DNA of 64,000 nucleotides from Streptomyces hydrogenans (GTDB lineage Bacteria; Actinomycetota; Actinomycetes; Streptomycetales; Streptomycetaceae). Below are positions 53,376 through 63,441 of this stretch, in pieces. Made by a program: the position numbers and the translations under genes. Each line of letters starts with the position of its first letter. Position 1 is the first letter of the stretch. The stretch covers positions 1 to 64,000 of the forward strand of contig NZ_BNBS01000017.1 of assembly GCF_014656075.1 (NCBI RefSeq), read 5' to 3'. Below the pieces are notes generated by a model. The model had not been told where the DNA came from. It saw only the letters and a program-made list of their open reading frames with translations, and ran no database searches.

Positions 53376-54125
53376 GTGACCGCCTTCGCACCCGACTCGC
53401 TGGTCCTGAACCGCAAGCTCCCGCTGTGGTACCAGGTCTCGCAGTCCCTGCGCGCCTCCATACTGGGCCGCACGCCCGACGCCTCGCTGCGGCTGCCCAC
53501 CGAGGAGCAGCTCGCCGCGCACTACGGCGTCAGCGTGCTGACCATGCGGCAGGCGCTGAAGGAGCTGGAGGAGGAGGGGCTGATCAGCCGGCACCGGCGG
53601 CGCGGCACCTTCATCGAGCCGGGCGCCCGGCGGTCCACCCCGCGCCGGCTGCTCGGCTCGATCGACGCGATCGTGGCCCAGCAGTCCGGCGAGCGGACCA
53701 CCGTCCTCGGCCACGGCCCGGAACCGGTGCCCGGCGAACTCGCCGAGTACTTCACGGACGTGGCCGAGGTCGCGACCTACCGCCGGCTGCGCTCGGACGG
53801 GGAGAGCGACGAGCCGACGAACTGGGCGGAGAACGCGGTGCGGCCCGAGTTCGCCGCCGCGATCGACCCGGCGGACCTGGAGCGGTGGCCGATGACGAAG
53901 GTGCTGCGGGACGTCGTCGGCGTCCGGATCAGCCGGATCACCGACACGGTCGAGGCCCGCCTCGCCGACCCGGAGACCGCCGAACTCCTCCGCGTCCCGC
54001 TGCTCTCCCCGATCCTGCACTACACCGGCGTCACCTACGCCGAGGACGGCCGCGTCGTCGACGTCGCCCGCATCCGCTACCGCGGCGACCGCTTCTCCTT
54101 CACGGTGACGGTCGAGGCGCACTGA
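53376..54125 (+). CDS. GntR-family (HutC/UTRA) regulator downstream of hmgA
   Basis: The protein has 249 residues. The winged helix is at about 15-80 (LPLWYQVSQSLRASILGR, LRLPTEEQLAAHYGVSVLTMRQALKELEEEGLISRHRRRGTFIE), then a UTRA effector domain ending LLSPILHYTGVTYAEDGRVVDVARIRYRGDRF. HutC-type members sense histidine-, sugar- or aromatic-derived ligands. Its position suggests control of hmgA by homogentisate or related acid, acting at the 51959 repeat (inference). Start is GTG at 53376. Confidence 0.88.
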   Translation: MTAFAPDSLVLNRKLPLWYQVSQSLRASILGRTPDASLRLPTEEQLAAHYGVSVLTMRQALKELEEEGLISRHRRRGTFIEPGARRSTPRRLLGSIDAIVAQQSGERTTVLGHGPEPVPGELAEYFTDVAEVATYRRLRSDGESDEPTNWAENAVRPEFAAAIDPADLERWPMTKVLRDVVGVRISRITDTVEARLADPETAELLRVPLLSPILHYTGVTYAEDGRVVDVARIRYRGDRFSFTVTVEAH

Positions 54126-54240
54126 CGCCGGGCGGGCGTCGGAACCTGCCGGGGCCCGGCAGGGTCGGTGCCCGCACGCTGCCCGGGATCCGCCTTCCCC
54201 CAAGGCCCGCTCCGGAGGAGAGTGGCTCCGGGGGGATCAC

Positions 54241-55227
54241 ATGAGACACAAGCCTTTCTTCCGCTGGGTCCTGACGTTCGGTTTCGTGCTCTTCGCGTGC
54301 GGCATGGGCATCTCCACCGTCCAGCCGGAGCCGGAGCTGGTCGCGACGCGCCAGATCGACCTGGCGGTGGTCGAGGAGAAGTCCGACGGCACCTGTCGGG
54401 TGCGGTGGAGCGATCCGTACGCGAAGAGGACGAGGGAGGGGGCGTATCACTGCGACCCCACCCGCAGCAGCTGGCTCAAGGCCCCGAACTACGGTGACAG
54501 CCGTGGCTACGGGCAGGAGTCCGGCTTCATGTACACCGAGGGACCGGACCAGGGGAACCTCGAGGACCCCCAGGCGGACCTGAAGTTCAAGAACGACTCC
54601 GATCCCGGCGGGGTCGTCCTGGCCCTGGGGATCCTGGCCGTCGTGGTGGGGCTGATCGGCGGGAATCTCCGCGCCCTCCCCCGGGTCCTCGGCGTGGAGA
54701 GACAACTCGTGCGCCGCGCGGCCGCGTTGGCCGAGGCCGCCGGATGGGCGGCCGAGGACTACGGGCGCGCCATGGAGGCGGCACGGGAAGCCGGACAGCA
54801 GAGGGCGCTCGGCCCGGCACCCGACCCCGAACTGGTCCGAGCCCTGTGGGTGCTGCGGGAGGCCGGACCGCAGGCGCACCCGGCGGCGGAGGCCGCTCTG
54901 GAGCTGTCGGCCCGGCTGACGGTGCTGCTGGAGGAAGCCGCTCCCGCGGCCGGACTCCGGAACAGGCTCCAGGCCGGGCCCTCCGCCCGGGACGCGGCCG
55001 AGGTGGCCGTCGCGGAGCTGCGGCGACTGTTGGCCGACGCCGAACGGGACGGCCTCCAGGAGCGGTTCGCGCAGGCTTCCGTGGACCTGCTCCGCGGGCA
55101 GGACGCGGAACGGGCCGCCCTCGCGGCCGGGGCGGACTTCGAGCGGGACCCCGAGGCGTACCGTCGCCTGTTCGAGGAGCTGACCTCGCAGGCGGCGGCG
55201 CCCGTCCCGCACGGACGGCGCACATAA
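54241..55227 (+). CDS. Hypothetical membrane protein with helical cytoplasmic domain
   Basis: The protein has 328 residues. A membrane helix lies at about 8-24 (WVLTFGFVLFACGMG), then an extracellular segment with two Cys (GTCRVRW and YHCDP), a second membrane helix at about 125-143 (VVLALGILAVVVGLIGG) and a long Ala/Glu/Arg-rich helical C-terminal domain. I do not recognise the family. Base composition is less extreme than its neighbours. It starts with ATG at 54241. Confidence 0.7.
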   Translation: MRHKPFFRWVLTFGFVLFACGMGISTVQPEPELVATRQIDLAVVEEKSDGTCRVRWSDPYAKRTREGAYHCDPTRSSWLKAPNYGDSRGYGQESGFMYTEGPDQGNLEDPQADLKFKNDSDPGGVVLALGILAVVVGLIGGNLRALPRVLGVERQLVRRAAALAEAAGWAAEDYGRAMEAAREAGQQRALGPAPDPELVRALWVLREAGPQAHPAAEAALELSARLTVLLEEAAPAAGLRNRLQAGPSARDAAEVAVAELRRLLADAERDGLQERFAQASVDLLRGQDAERAALAAGADFERDPEAYRRLFEELTSQAAAPVPHGRRT

Positions 55228-55260
55228 GGGTGCGGGGCGTGACGGATTAGCATGCGGGGC

Positions 55261-56475
55261 GTGACAGAGGCTCCCCGGCAGCAGGCCCTTCCACCGGACG
55301 ACACCCCCCTGCTCGACGAGTTGATGCCGTGGTCGGTGGGGCCGCCGCGGTTCGGGCGGGGGTGGGTGGTCGCGCCCGACGTGCGGACGTTGCGGGGGCG
55401 GTGGGACCGGCTGGTCGCGGCGGAGGGCGGGGAGCGGGAGGCGCTGTTCCGGCCGAGCCGGGCGCGGACGACGGGGTCGGCGGTGGCGGCGCTGCCGGGG
55501 CAGCGGACCGGGACCGGGCGGTTCGCGCGGGAGTCCGGTCCGTGTCCCGAGCCGGTGCGGGTGGCGTCGGGGCCGTTCGACGAGCAGTGGCTGCTGCCCG
55601 ACCACCGGCTGCTCGACACCGCCCGGCCCGAGTTGTGGCGGGTGGCGGGCGGGCCGCAGGTCTTCGCCGTGGAGCAGGGGTACGTGCCGGGGGCGGCGGG
55701 GCCGCCGCTGCTGCTGACCGGCGCGCTGCCCGAGGGGCGTTCCGCGGCAGGCCGGCCGGGTCGCGTCCGGCCGCTGTTCCGGCGCCCGGGCGGCGAGGAG
55801 CCGAATCTGGCGCCGGGGCTGCTCGGTTTCCTCGCGGAGCGCTACGGGCCGGCCGACGCCGGCCGGTGGCTCGCCTGGGCCGTCGCGGCCGCGGTCCCCT
55901 CCCCCGCCGGCTGCCGGGTGCCGCTGCCCGCGGACCCGGAGACGTGGGAGGCGGGCGTGGCGCTGGGCCGGGAGCTGATGGACGTCCAGCTGCGGGGGGC
56001 GCTGACCGGGGCCCGGCCGCGGCTGCCGGGCGGGCGGCGGCCCTATGTGCGGGCGGCGTTCCCGCCGCGCCCGGAGGTGCTCGCGTACGACCCCGAGGGC
56101 GAGGCGCTGAGCGTCGGCGGCGGCCTGGTCTCGCCGGTCCCCGAGGCCGCCTGGGAGTACCGGGTGGGCGGGGTGCGGGTGCTGGAGCAGTGGTTCGCCC
56201 GCCGGACCGCGGCGGCCGAGCCGGGTTCGCTGGAGGCGATCGGTCCGGCGGCCTGGCCGCAGGAGTGGACCTCCGAACTCCTCGACCTGGTCACGACCTT
56301 GGCCCTGCTCGGCGCGAGGGAGCCGGACCGGGCCCCCTTCACCGCCGCCGGCGGGCCGGGCCGGGCGGAGCTGTGCGCAGCCGGGGTGCTGCCGGTGCCG
56401 GACGGGGCGCGTCGCCCGGCGTCGGTGCTCGACCACGAGGAGGAGGGCCCGGAGGGCCAGTTCACGCTGGTGTGA
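55261..56475 (+). CDS. Type ISP restriction-modification C-terminal-like protein
   Basis: The protein has about 404 residues. From memory, the stretches LLDELMPWSVGPPRFGRGW, REALFRPSRARTTGSAVAALPGQ, GPFDEQWLLPDHRLLDTARPELWRV and RPLFRRPGGEEPNLAPGLLGFL match Streptomyces proteins carrying the Type ISP C-terminal domain. That domain is the DNA-specificity part of large restriction enzymes, but here no nuclease, helicase or methyltransferase motif is present. It may be an orphan with another role. GTG at 55261 or ATG at 55252 could be the start. It overlaps the convergent TetR gene by 14 bases. Confidence 0.6.
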   Translation: MTEAPRQQALPPDDTPLLDELMPWSVGPPRFGRGWVVAPDVRTLRGRWDRLVAAEGGEREALFRPSRARTTGSAVAALPGQRTGTGRFARESGPCPEPVRVASGPFDEQWLLPDHRLLDTARPELWRVAGGPQVFAVEQGYVPGAAGPPLLLTGALPEGRSAAGRPGRVRPLFRRPGGEEPNLAPGLLGFLAERYGPADAGRWLAWAVAAAVPSPAGCRVPLPADPETWEAGVALGRELMDVQLRGALTGARPRLPGGRRPYVRAAFPPRPEVLAYDPEGEALSVGGGLVSPVPEAAWEYRVGGVRVLEQWFARRTAAAEPGSLEAIGPAAWPQEWTSELLDLVTTLALLGAREPDRAPFTAAGGPGRAELCAAGVLPVPDGARRPASVLDHEEEGPEGQFTLV

Positions 56476-57223
56476 CGCGCTCCCCGGCATCCCCGCGCTC
56501 CCCGGCCGGTCCTGTCGGGGTGAAGGAGTCGAGCAGCCGGGAGAGGGTGAGCGCGAAGATCTCCTCCGGGTCGGCGGGGGCGGCGGCCTCGGCGAGCAGG
56601 GCGGCGAGGTGCGGGTACCGTCCGCTCGCCACCTGGCCCATGAGGTAGGCGCCGCGCACGGCCTGTTCCTCCGCCTCGGACCAGGGCAGTCCGCGGGCGC
56701 GTTCGGCCATGGCCTGTTCGTTGCGGACGGTGGCCATCACCGTGCCGTTGACCATCGCGATGAGCTGCATCTTGAGTCCGGCCGGCACGTCGAGCGGCGT
56801 GAGGCAGCCGAGGCTCCACTCCAGGTAGCGCAGGGCGTTCGGGCTGAAGCCGTAGGCGGTGGTCATGACCCGGGAGAGCCACGGGTGCCGGTACATGATC
56901 GCGCGGGTCTGGTACGCGAGGTCGGTCATGTCGGCCCGCCAGTCGCCGCTGGGCCGGTCGGGGAAGACGTACTCGGCACTGGCGGCGTCGACCATCAGCT
57001 CGTACAGGTCCTCCTTGCGGGGGACGTAGTTGTAGAGCGACATGGTGCCGCAGCCGAGGTCGGCGGCGATGCGGCGCATGGAGACCGCGTCGATGCCGTC
57101 GGCGTCGGCGATGCGGACGGCGGCGTCGACCACGTCCTGCCTGCTGAAGGCCGGCCGGGGGCCTCGGCCGGCGCGCTCGGGGCGCGCCCAGATCACTTCG
57201 GGTTCGGCCGCTCGGCCCGCCAT
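56462..57223 (-). CDS. TetR-family regulator of the ABC exporter
   Basis: The protein has 253 residues. HTH: PAFSRQDVVDAAVRIADADGIDAVSMRRIAADLGCGTMSLYNYVPRKEDLYELM; the C-terminal half resembles the tetracycline-repressor-type TetR_C domain. It is divergent from the ABC transporter genes. The 61-base spacer and the start of the ABC gene contain two similar short sites (57251, 57294), so it most likely represses the exporter and responds to a drug-like ligand (family knowledge plus context). ATG at 57223. Confidence 0.87.
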   Translation of the reverse strand: MAGRAAEPEVIWARPERAGRGPRPAFSRQDVVDAAVRIADADGIDAVSMRRIAADLGCGTMSLYNYVPRKEDLYELMVDAASAEYVFPDRPSGDWRADMTDLAYQTRAIMYRHPWLSRVMTTAYGFSPNALRYLEWSLGCLTPLDVPAGLKMQLIAMVNGTVMATVRNEQAMAERARGLPWSEAEEQAVRGAYLMGQVASGRYPHLAALLAEAAAPADPEEIFALTLSRLLDSFTPTGPAGERGDAGERVTPA

Positions 57224-57250
57224 CTCATCACCTCGTCCCCCATCGTAGTT

Positions 57251-57263
57251 ACGTACACCGTAC
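57251..57263. promoter_or_regulatory. Candidate TetR site 1 for ABC exporter
   Basis: ACGTACACCGTAC (GTAC-N3-GTAC) lies 27-28 bases before the TetR start and before the ABC gene. Confidence 0.6.
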
Positions 57264-57284
57264 GGAGTGGGGTACGGTGCCGCC

Positions 57285-58219
<935 letters not shown>

Positions 58220-58223
<4 letters not shown>

Positions 58224-58996
58224 ACGCCCTCGCCCTCGAAGGGTCCGCCCTGGTCGGCCGCAACCTCCGGCGGATCCGGCACGCCCCCGCCATCACGGTC
58301 ATGACCCAGACGATGCCGATCGTCTTCCTGCTCTTCTTCGGCTACGTCCTCGGCGGCGCCCTCGCCGTGCCCGGCGCCGAGTACCGCTCCTTCCTCGTGC
58401 CGGGCCTGCTGGTGGCGACCGCCGCCGGCGGGCTGATGACCGGCATGTTCCAGGCCGCCCAGGACACCCACCGGGGCGTCATGGACCGCTTCCTCACCCT
58501 CCCGGTGAGCCGCGCCGCCGTACCGCTCGGGCAGGCCGTCGCCGATCTCCTCGTCTGCGCGGTCGGCACCGTCCCGATGGTGCTGGTGGGGCTCGCCATG
58601 GGCTGGCGCGTCGAGGGCACCGCCCTCGAGGCCCTGGGCGCCTTCGGCCTGCTGCTGCTCTTCCGCTTCGCCACCACCTGGGCGGGGATCCTGCTCGGCC
58701 GGGTGTCCGAGAGCGAGGAGGCGGCGGGTCAGCTCGGCAGCGCCACCTTCATGCTGCCGCTGCTGTCGAACGCGTACATCCCCACCGACGGCATGCCGGG
58801 CTGGCTGCGGACGCTCGCGGAGTGGAACCCGATCTCCGCCGTCGCCACCGCCGTCCGGGCGCTCTTCGGCAACGCGCCGGTGCCCACCGGCGCCGCCTGG
58901 CCGGTGGCCCACCCGGTGGCGGGCTCGCTGCTCTGGTCCCTCGGCCTCCTCGCGGTCCTCGTCCCGCTCGCCGTCCGCCGGTACGCGCGCCGCTGA
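58220..58996 (+). CDS. ABC transporter permease (DrrB-type)
   Basis: The protein has 258 residues and about 6 membrane helices. ABC-2-type features: VGRNLRRIRHAPAITVMTQTMPIVFLLFFGYVLGG start, AAGGLMTGMFQAAQDTHRGVMDRFLTLPVSR and the terminal MPGWLRTLAEWNPISAVATAVRALFG. It overlaps the ATP-binding gene by four bases (GTGA), so subunits are made together. It is probably a drug or lipid-like molecule exporter. Confidence 0.93.
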
Positions 58997-59069
58997 CCGG
59001 CCCGCGCCGGCGGCCGCGTGATCCAGGTCCTGATGACAGGGGCCGCCCGGGCGCGGTAGGCAGTCGGGC

Positions 59070-60266
59070 ATGAGCACTCAGCCACTCCCCCTGGACGGGA
59101 TCACGGTCGTCTCCGTCGAGCAGGCGGTCGCCGCGCCCTTCGCCACCCGCCAGCTCGCCGACCTCGGCGCCCGGGTCGTCAAGATCGAGCGGCCCGACGG
59201 CGGCGACTTCGCCCGCGGCTACGACACCGCGGCCCGGGGGCTGGCCTCGCACTTCGTCTGGTGCAACCGCGGCAAGGAGTCGGTCGCCGTCGACCTGAAG
59301 GACCCGCGCGGGCTCGCGCTGGCGCGGCGGCTGGTGGCGGAGGCCGACGTCTTCGTGCAGAACCTCGCGCACGGGGCGGCGGCCCGTCTCGGCCTCGACG
59401 CGGCCACGCTCTGCGCCGCGCACCCGCGCCTCGTCGCCGTGGACGTCTCGGGCTACGGCCCGGACGGCCCGTACGCGCACCGGAGGGCGTACGACATGCT
59501 CGTCCAGTGCGAGACCGGGCTCGTCTCGGTCACCGGCACCCCCGAGGAGCCCGTCAAGTCCGGCATCCCGGCCGCCGACATCGCGGCCGGGATGTACGCG
59601 TACGCGGGCGTCCTCGCCGCCCTCGTCCGGCGGGGCACCACGGGCCGGGGCGGTCCCGTGGAGGTGTCGCTGTTCGACGCGCTCGCGGAGTGGATGGGCC
59701 ACCCCCTCCACCACGGGGCGCACGGGGGTACGGCCCCGGCGCGCACCGGGCTCGCGCACGCGGTGATCGCGCCGTACGACGCCTATCCGACGGCCGACGG
59801 CGGCCTGGTGCTGCTGTCGGTGCAGAACGACCGGGAGTGGCGTCGGCTCGCCGAGCGGGTCCTGGAGCGGCCGGAGCTCGCCGCCGACCCGGGCTTCGCG
59901 ACCAACGCGGCGCGGGTGGCGGGGAGGGCGGCGACCGACGCGGCGGTGGGCGCGGCCCTCGCCGCGCTGCCGGCGGACGAGGCGGTGAAGCGGCTGGACG
60001 CGGCGGGGATCGCCTGCGCGCGGCTCAACTCGGTGGCGGAGCTGGTACGGCATCCGCAGCTGGCGGCGCGGGACCGCTGGCGCCCGGTGGACTCCCCCGC
60101 GGGCCCGCTGCCGTCGCTGCTCCCGCCGGTCGTCTTCCCGGACGGGCCGGAGGCGCCGATGGGGCGGATCCCGGCGCTGGGCGAGTCCACGGACGCGGTC
60201 CTCGCGGGGCTGGGCGTGCCGGCCGCGGAGGTGGAGGAGCTGCGGGCGGCCGGGGTGATCGCCTGA
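59070..60266 (+). CDS. CaiB/BaiF family (class III) CoA transferase
   Basis: The protein has 398 residues. N-terminal LPLDGITVVSVEQAVAAPFATRQLADLGARVVKIERPDGGDFARGY, then FVWCNRGKESVAVDLKDPRGLALARRL and the catalytic-region DMLVQCETGLVSVTGTPEEPVKSGIPAADIAAGMYA match the family. Class III enzymes move CoA between acids; an Asp forms the catalytic thioester, here probably the Asp in RAYDMLVQCE. It starts 73 bases after the ABC genes, so may be independent. Likely substrates are succinyl-CoA plus an aromatic or dicarboxylic acid (unknown). Confidence 0.92.
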   Translation: MSTQPLPLDGITVVSVEQAVAAPFATRQLADLGARVVKIERPDGGDFARGYDTAARGLASHFVWCNRGKESVAVDLKDPRGLALARRLVAEADVFVQNLAHGAAARLGLDAATLCAAHPRLVAVDVSGYGPDGPYAHRRAYDMLVQCETGLVSVTGTPEEPVKSGIPAADIAAGMYAYAGVLAALVRRGTTGRGGPVEVSLFDALAEWMGHPLHHGAHGGTAPARTGLAHAVIAPYDAYPTADGGLVLLSVQNDREWRRLAERVLERPELAADPGFATNAARVAGRAATDAAVGAALAALPADEAVKRLDAAGIACARLNSVAELVRHPQLAARDRWRPVDSPAGPLPSLLPPVVFPDGPEAPMGRIPALGESTDAVLAGLGVPAAEVEELRAAGVIA

Positions 60267-60296
60267 GCGCGGGCCGCCCGGGGGCGGGTACGACGA

Positions 60297-60328
60297 AGCG
60301 CCGGACGGGCGGGGACGCGTCCGGCGCT
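60297..60328. terminator. Terminator after CoA transferase
   Basis: An 11-base stem (AGCGCCGGACG/CGTCCGGCGCT) with a 10-base loop, between convergent genes. Confidence 0.78.
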
Positions 60329-60420
60329 CTCGGCGTGCGGGTGGGTGCGGGCGGCGGACCGGGGCGGACGGCTCGCGTCGGGGACGCGGATCGACTGCCC
60401 TGGAGCGCGCCGGCGGGGCG

Positions 60421-60693
60421 TTAGTGGCGCGAGCCGAAGAGGGTGCGACGCAGACGGCGGAGCGGGGCGAAGAGCGAGACGCGCGAGCGGTCGCCGTGCG
60501 GGCTCTGGGCCGGCGTCTCGTGCCGACGTGTCGTCAGTTCCCGCATGAGCAGCGTCGCCTCCGCCACCTCGCGCTGGGGCACGGCGGGTCCGCCGAGCAC
60601 CGCGAGATGGCGGTCGAGGCGCGAACTGGTCGCGCTGCTCCCGCAGGTGATGGCAGGCACACGCGGCCTGCTGCGCATCGTTATCTGTTCCAT
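60421..60693 (-). CDS. Conserved hypothetical small protein
   Basis: The protein has 90 residues. It begins MEQITMRSRPRVPAITCGSS and ends with RLRRTLFGSRH, a basic tail. It resembles short conserved proteins of unknown function I recall from other Streptomyces. ATG at 60693 is preceded by GGGGAG. No membrane segment or signal peptide is evident; a single Cys is present. Longer upstream starts are not favoured. Confidence 0.7.
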   Translation of the reverse strand: MEQITMRSRPRVPAITCGSSATSSRLDRHLAVLGGPAVPQREVAEATLLMRELTTRRHETPAQSPHGDRSRVSLFAPLRRLRRTLFGSRH

Positions 60694-60990
60694 GTCACTC
60701 CCCACCCGTACGAGGGCACCCGGCCCGGGCAGGTTAACCCTATCGCCCCACAGTGACACGCGTGTATCCCACCGACGGGATTCACCGCACTCGTACGGGG
60801 GTTGACGGTCACTCTACGAATCCATCTGATTCCAGGGCGAGTTGGACAGGGTTCGAACACCTGCCGAACCGTCATCAACCATCCTGCACCCCGGCCGCCG
60901 ACCTGCGGCCCCGCAGACTGGTGTGATCTACGCCACCGGACTCCGTACGGGTGGGTCGCCACCCGCCCGGACCGCGGCTACCGTGGCTCC
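60694..60990. other. Intergenic region with a possible promoter for the kinase-like gene
   Basis: The 297-base spacer holds a sigma-70-like -35 (TTGACG at 60802-60807) and a weak -10 (TCTGAT at 60825-60830) spaced 17 bases, pointing toward the kinase-like gene. A short palindrome ACACGCGTGT lies at about 60756-60765. No convincing coding frame was seen. Confidence 0.4.
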
Positions 60991-62016
60991 ATGACGCTGA
61001 TCGCGGGCCGTTACCGGCTGCTCGACGCCCTCGCGGAGGGCGCGGCGGGGATCGTCTGGCGCGCCCGGGACGAGGCGCTCGGCCGCGAGGTGGCCGTCAA
61101 GGAGGTGCACGCCCCGCCGGGGACGCCCGAGACGGAGGAGCGGCTCCTGTACGCACGGGTCGAGCGCGAGGCGCGGGCCGCGCGGGCGATCTCCGGTCCC
61201 GGTGTGGCCGAGGTGTACGACGTGGTCGTGGAGCGCGGCCGGCCGTGGATCGTGATGGAGCTGGTCCGCGGGCTGACGCTGGCGGAGACCCTGGAGGCGG
61301 GCGGGGCGCTGCCGGACCGGGAGGCGGCGCGGGTCGCGCTCGGGGTGCTGGCGGCGCTGCGGGCGGCCCGGGAGGCCGGCGTCCCCTATCGCGACCCCGG
61401 CCCCGACCGGGTGCTGCTGGCGAACGACGGGCGGGTGGTGGTCACCGGTGTGGCCACCGGGACCTCGGCGCCGGGCGAGGCGCCGGACGCGCCGCCGCCG
61501 GGCCCGGAGGAGGACCTGCGGGCGCTGGGCGCGCTGCTCGGCGGGATGGTGGCCGATCCGGGGTCCGGTCCGCTGGCGCCGGTGGTGGCGGGCCCGGCCG
61601 TCGGGGACGCGGGCGTGCGCGCCGGGGCCGTACGGAGACTGGAGGAGGCGGCCGGAGCCGGGGAGCGCCCTCGGGCGGACGGGTCGGCCGGCGGGGCGAC
61701 GGAGCGCGCGCCGGGGCGTCCGGAGGCCCGGGAGGTCGATCGGGAGCACGACGGTCCGGGGGGTGTGCGCGGGGCGCGTGCGGAGGGGAGCGCGGGCCCG
61801 GTGGGACGGCGGGGGCCCCGGCGGGGCGCGGTGATCGCCGCCGGCGTGGCCGGACTGCTGGTGATCGTGGCGGCGCTGGTCTGGCAGGTCGTCAGGGGCG
61901 AGGATCCGGGCGCCGGTCCGGGCGGGGGCGGGGCGTCGAGCACCGCTCCGGCCGTTCCCGGCGCCGCGGGTACGGGTGCGGAGGTGGGGGGACCCGCCGC
62001 TACGCCGCGCTCCTGA
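60991..62016 (+). CDS. Serine/threonine protein kinase-like membrane protein, probable pseudokinase
   Basis: The protein has 341 residues. A Hanks-type kinase N-lobe is recognisable (AEGAAGIVWRARDEALGREVAVKEV, Lys37; VEREARAARAI; WIVMELVRGLTLAETL). The catalytic loop HRDLKPxN is replaced by YRDPGPDR (133-140), and the DFG motif by VTGVATG (151-157). The C-lobe is truncated. One membrane helix follows at about 282-302 with an extracellular Gly/Ser/Pro tail. It probably binds rather than phosphorylates, perhaps as a scaffold or sensor (inference). It overlaps the convergent lipase gene by 17 bases. Confidence 0.78.
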   Translation: MTLIAGRYRLLDALAEGAAGIVWRARDEALGREVAVKEVHAPPGTPETEERLLYARVEREARAARAISGPGVAEVYDVVVERGRPWIVMELVRGLTLAETLEAGGALPDREAARVALGVLAALRAAREAGVPYRDPGPDRVLLANDGRVVVTGVATGTSAPGEAPDAPPPGPEEDLRALGALLGGMVADPGSGPLAPVVAGPAVGDAGVRAGAVRRLEEAAGAGERPRADGSAGGATERAPGRPEAREVDREHDGPGGVRGARAEGSAGPVGRRGPRRGAVIAAGVAGLLVIVAALVWQVVRGEDPGAGPGGGGASSTAPAVPGAAGTGAEVGGPAATPRS

Positions 62017-62806
62017 AGCTCGGCAGGTAGCCGCCCGACTGGCCGGCGGCCGTCGGGTGGTAGGACTCGCCGATGTTGAGCCAGTTGACGCTGTGCAGCC
62101 AGGCCGAGCCGGAGCAGATCTCGTGTCCGGTGAAGGCCGGGACGACGCTGGCGAAGGTGAAGCCGTGGTCGGCCGCGCGCTTGGCGACGGCCGCGTTCAG
62201 GTAGTCGGAGGCGCCGTTGATGGCCTTGCGCTCGGTCTCGCTGAGGCCGGCGACGCAGCTGCCGGCCAGCTGGTAGAAGCGCGGGTAGCCGAGGACCACG
62301 ACACGGGCGGCCGGGGCCTTGGCGCGAATCGCGTTGTACACGGTGTCGAGGCGGGCGGGGAGGGTGGAGTCGACGTAACCCTTCGCCTGGTTCACCCGGT
62401 TGACGCAGGTGGACTCCGACTGGAGCACACAGGTCGTCATGACGTCGGCGAAGCCCGCGTCGTTGCCGCCGATGGTGATCGAGACCAGGTCGGTGGCGGA
62501 GGAGAGCGGGCCGAGCTGCTTGCCGGTGACGTCGGTGGTGACCGCGCCGGAGCAGGCCGTGAAGGCGAAGGACGAGGGCGCGTTGGCGTTGGCCCAGAGG
62601 CGCGGGTAGGCCTTGGTGGAGCGCTTGCAGTCGCCGCTGGCGCTGTCGTAGCTGCCGGCGCCGACGCCGGACGAGTAGGAGTCGCCGAGTGCGACGTAGT
62701 CGACGGCGGCGGACTCGGCGGCCTGCGCGGCTCCCGCCCCGGTCAGGGCGAGGACGGAACCGAGCAGGAGCGAGGACGCGAAGGCCGCGAATCGCGACAG
62801 TTTCAT
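62000..62806 (-). CDS. Secreted SGNH/GDSL-family lipase or esterase
   Basis: The protein has 268 residues. Signal peptide (about 1-30, ending AQAAE). Block I YVALGDSYSSGVGAGSY holds nucleophile Ser43; block III SITIGGNDAGF gives the oxyanion Asn; the catalytic His is His250 in NIGESYHPTAAG. Six Cys are likely paired in disulfides. It resembles well-studied extracellular Streptomyces GDSL lipases/phospholipases. ATG at 62806 follows GGGAGG. The upstream spacer is long. Confidence 0.93.
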   Translation of the reverse strand: MKLSRFAAFASSLLLGSVLALTGAGAAQAAESAAVDYVALGDSYSSGVGAGSYDSASGDCKRSTKAYPRLWANANAPSSFAFTACSGAVTTDVTGKQLGPLSSATDLVSITIGGNDAGFADVMTTCVLQSESTCVNRVNQAKGYVDSTLPARLDTVYNAIRAKAPAARVVVLGYPRFYQLAGSCVAGLSETERKAINGASDYLNAAVAKRAADHGFTFASVVPAFTGHEICSGSAWLHSVNWLNIGESYHPTAAGQSGGYLPSFRSAA

Positions 62807-63441
62807 GGAACCTCCCTGTAGCAGGATCTCTGCGCTACCAGGAAGTAGCATCGGATCCGCCGTTCCGGAAGTGTTCATGTCAAAACTGACCCTGGAGAGT
62901 GAGTGAACATCCCTCAGGAGCCAACGATTTTCGGCCACCTGAGGAACCGGAGGATCCACTCCCGCTTTCCGGTCGAACGCGATCACGACTCGGCCGCCCG
63001 GCTCCGCACAGGAGCGCGACCGGGCCCCACCGTTCCCACCCCGAAAACGGATTGATCGAATCCGATCGACAAGAGAGCGCTTACGAGCGGCTTTCGCTCG
63101 CCAAAGTGCCAGAAACCGGGCCGCGCCAGCGGGACTTGCCATACAGTCCCATTCATCAATACCGTCGTACATCTCACTCGCATCGGTCCATCGGCAATCG
63201 GCTCCAGGGGAAGGCGCCGACGCCGCGATGGGTCCGGGGCGGGGCGCGGTAGGGGGGTGCCGTGCTCGGTGTGCCACACGTGCGCCGAGTCGCGGGTACC
63301 GCGCGGCCAGTCATGCCAACTCGCGGGTCTCGCAAGGAGATCGCTTCCGTGCGGGGATGGCGAGAACCCCCCTTTCGAACCGGACCTTCAACCGGGCTGC
63401 CCAGGGGTGGGCCGCCCACCGGACGAGAGGGAGACCGACCG
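62807..63441. other. Long intergenic region between lipase and glycosyltransferase genes
   Basis: The 635-base divergent spacer is less GC-rich than most of the window. It has a weak inverted repeat GTAGC/GCTAC (62818-62838) near the lipase start and a small hairpin CGAGCG/CGCTCG (63084-63100). No frame has normal codon bias, so it is probably a regulatory region with promoters for both flanking genes. Confidence 0.5.

Noticed and set aside
60297..60328. Hairpin as a riboswitch or structured RNA
   Set aside because: A simple 11-bp stem-loop just after a stop codon between convergent genes is best explained as a terminator.
62899..63252. Possible small gene in the long spacer
   Set aside because: The frame has no ribosome site, odd amino acid composition and no third-position G/C bias.
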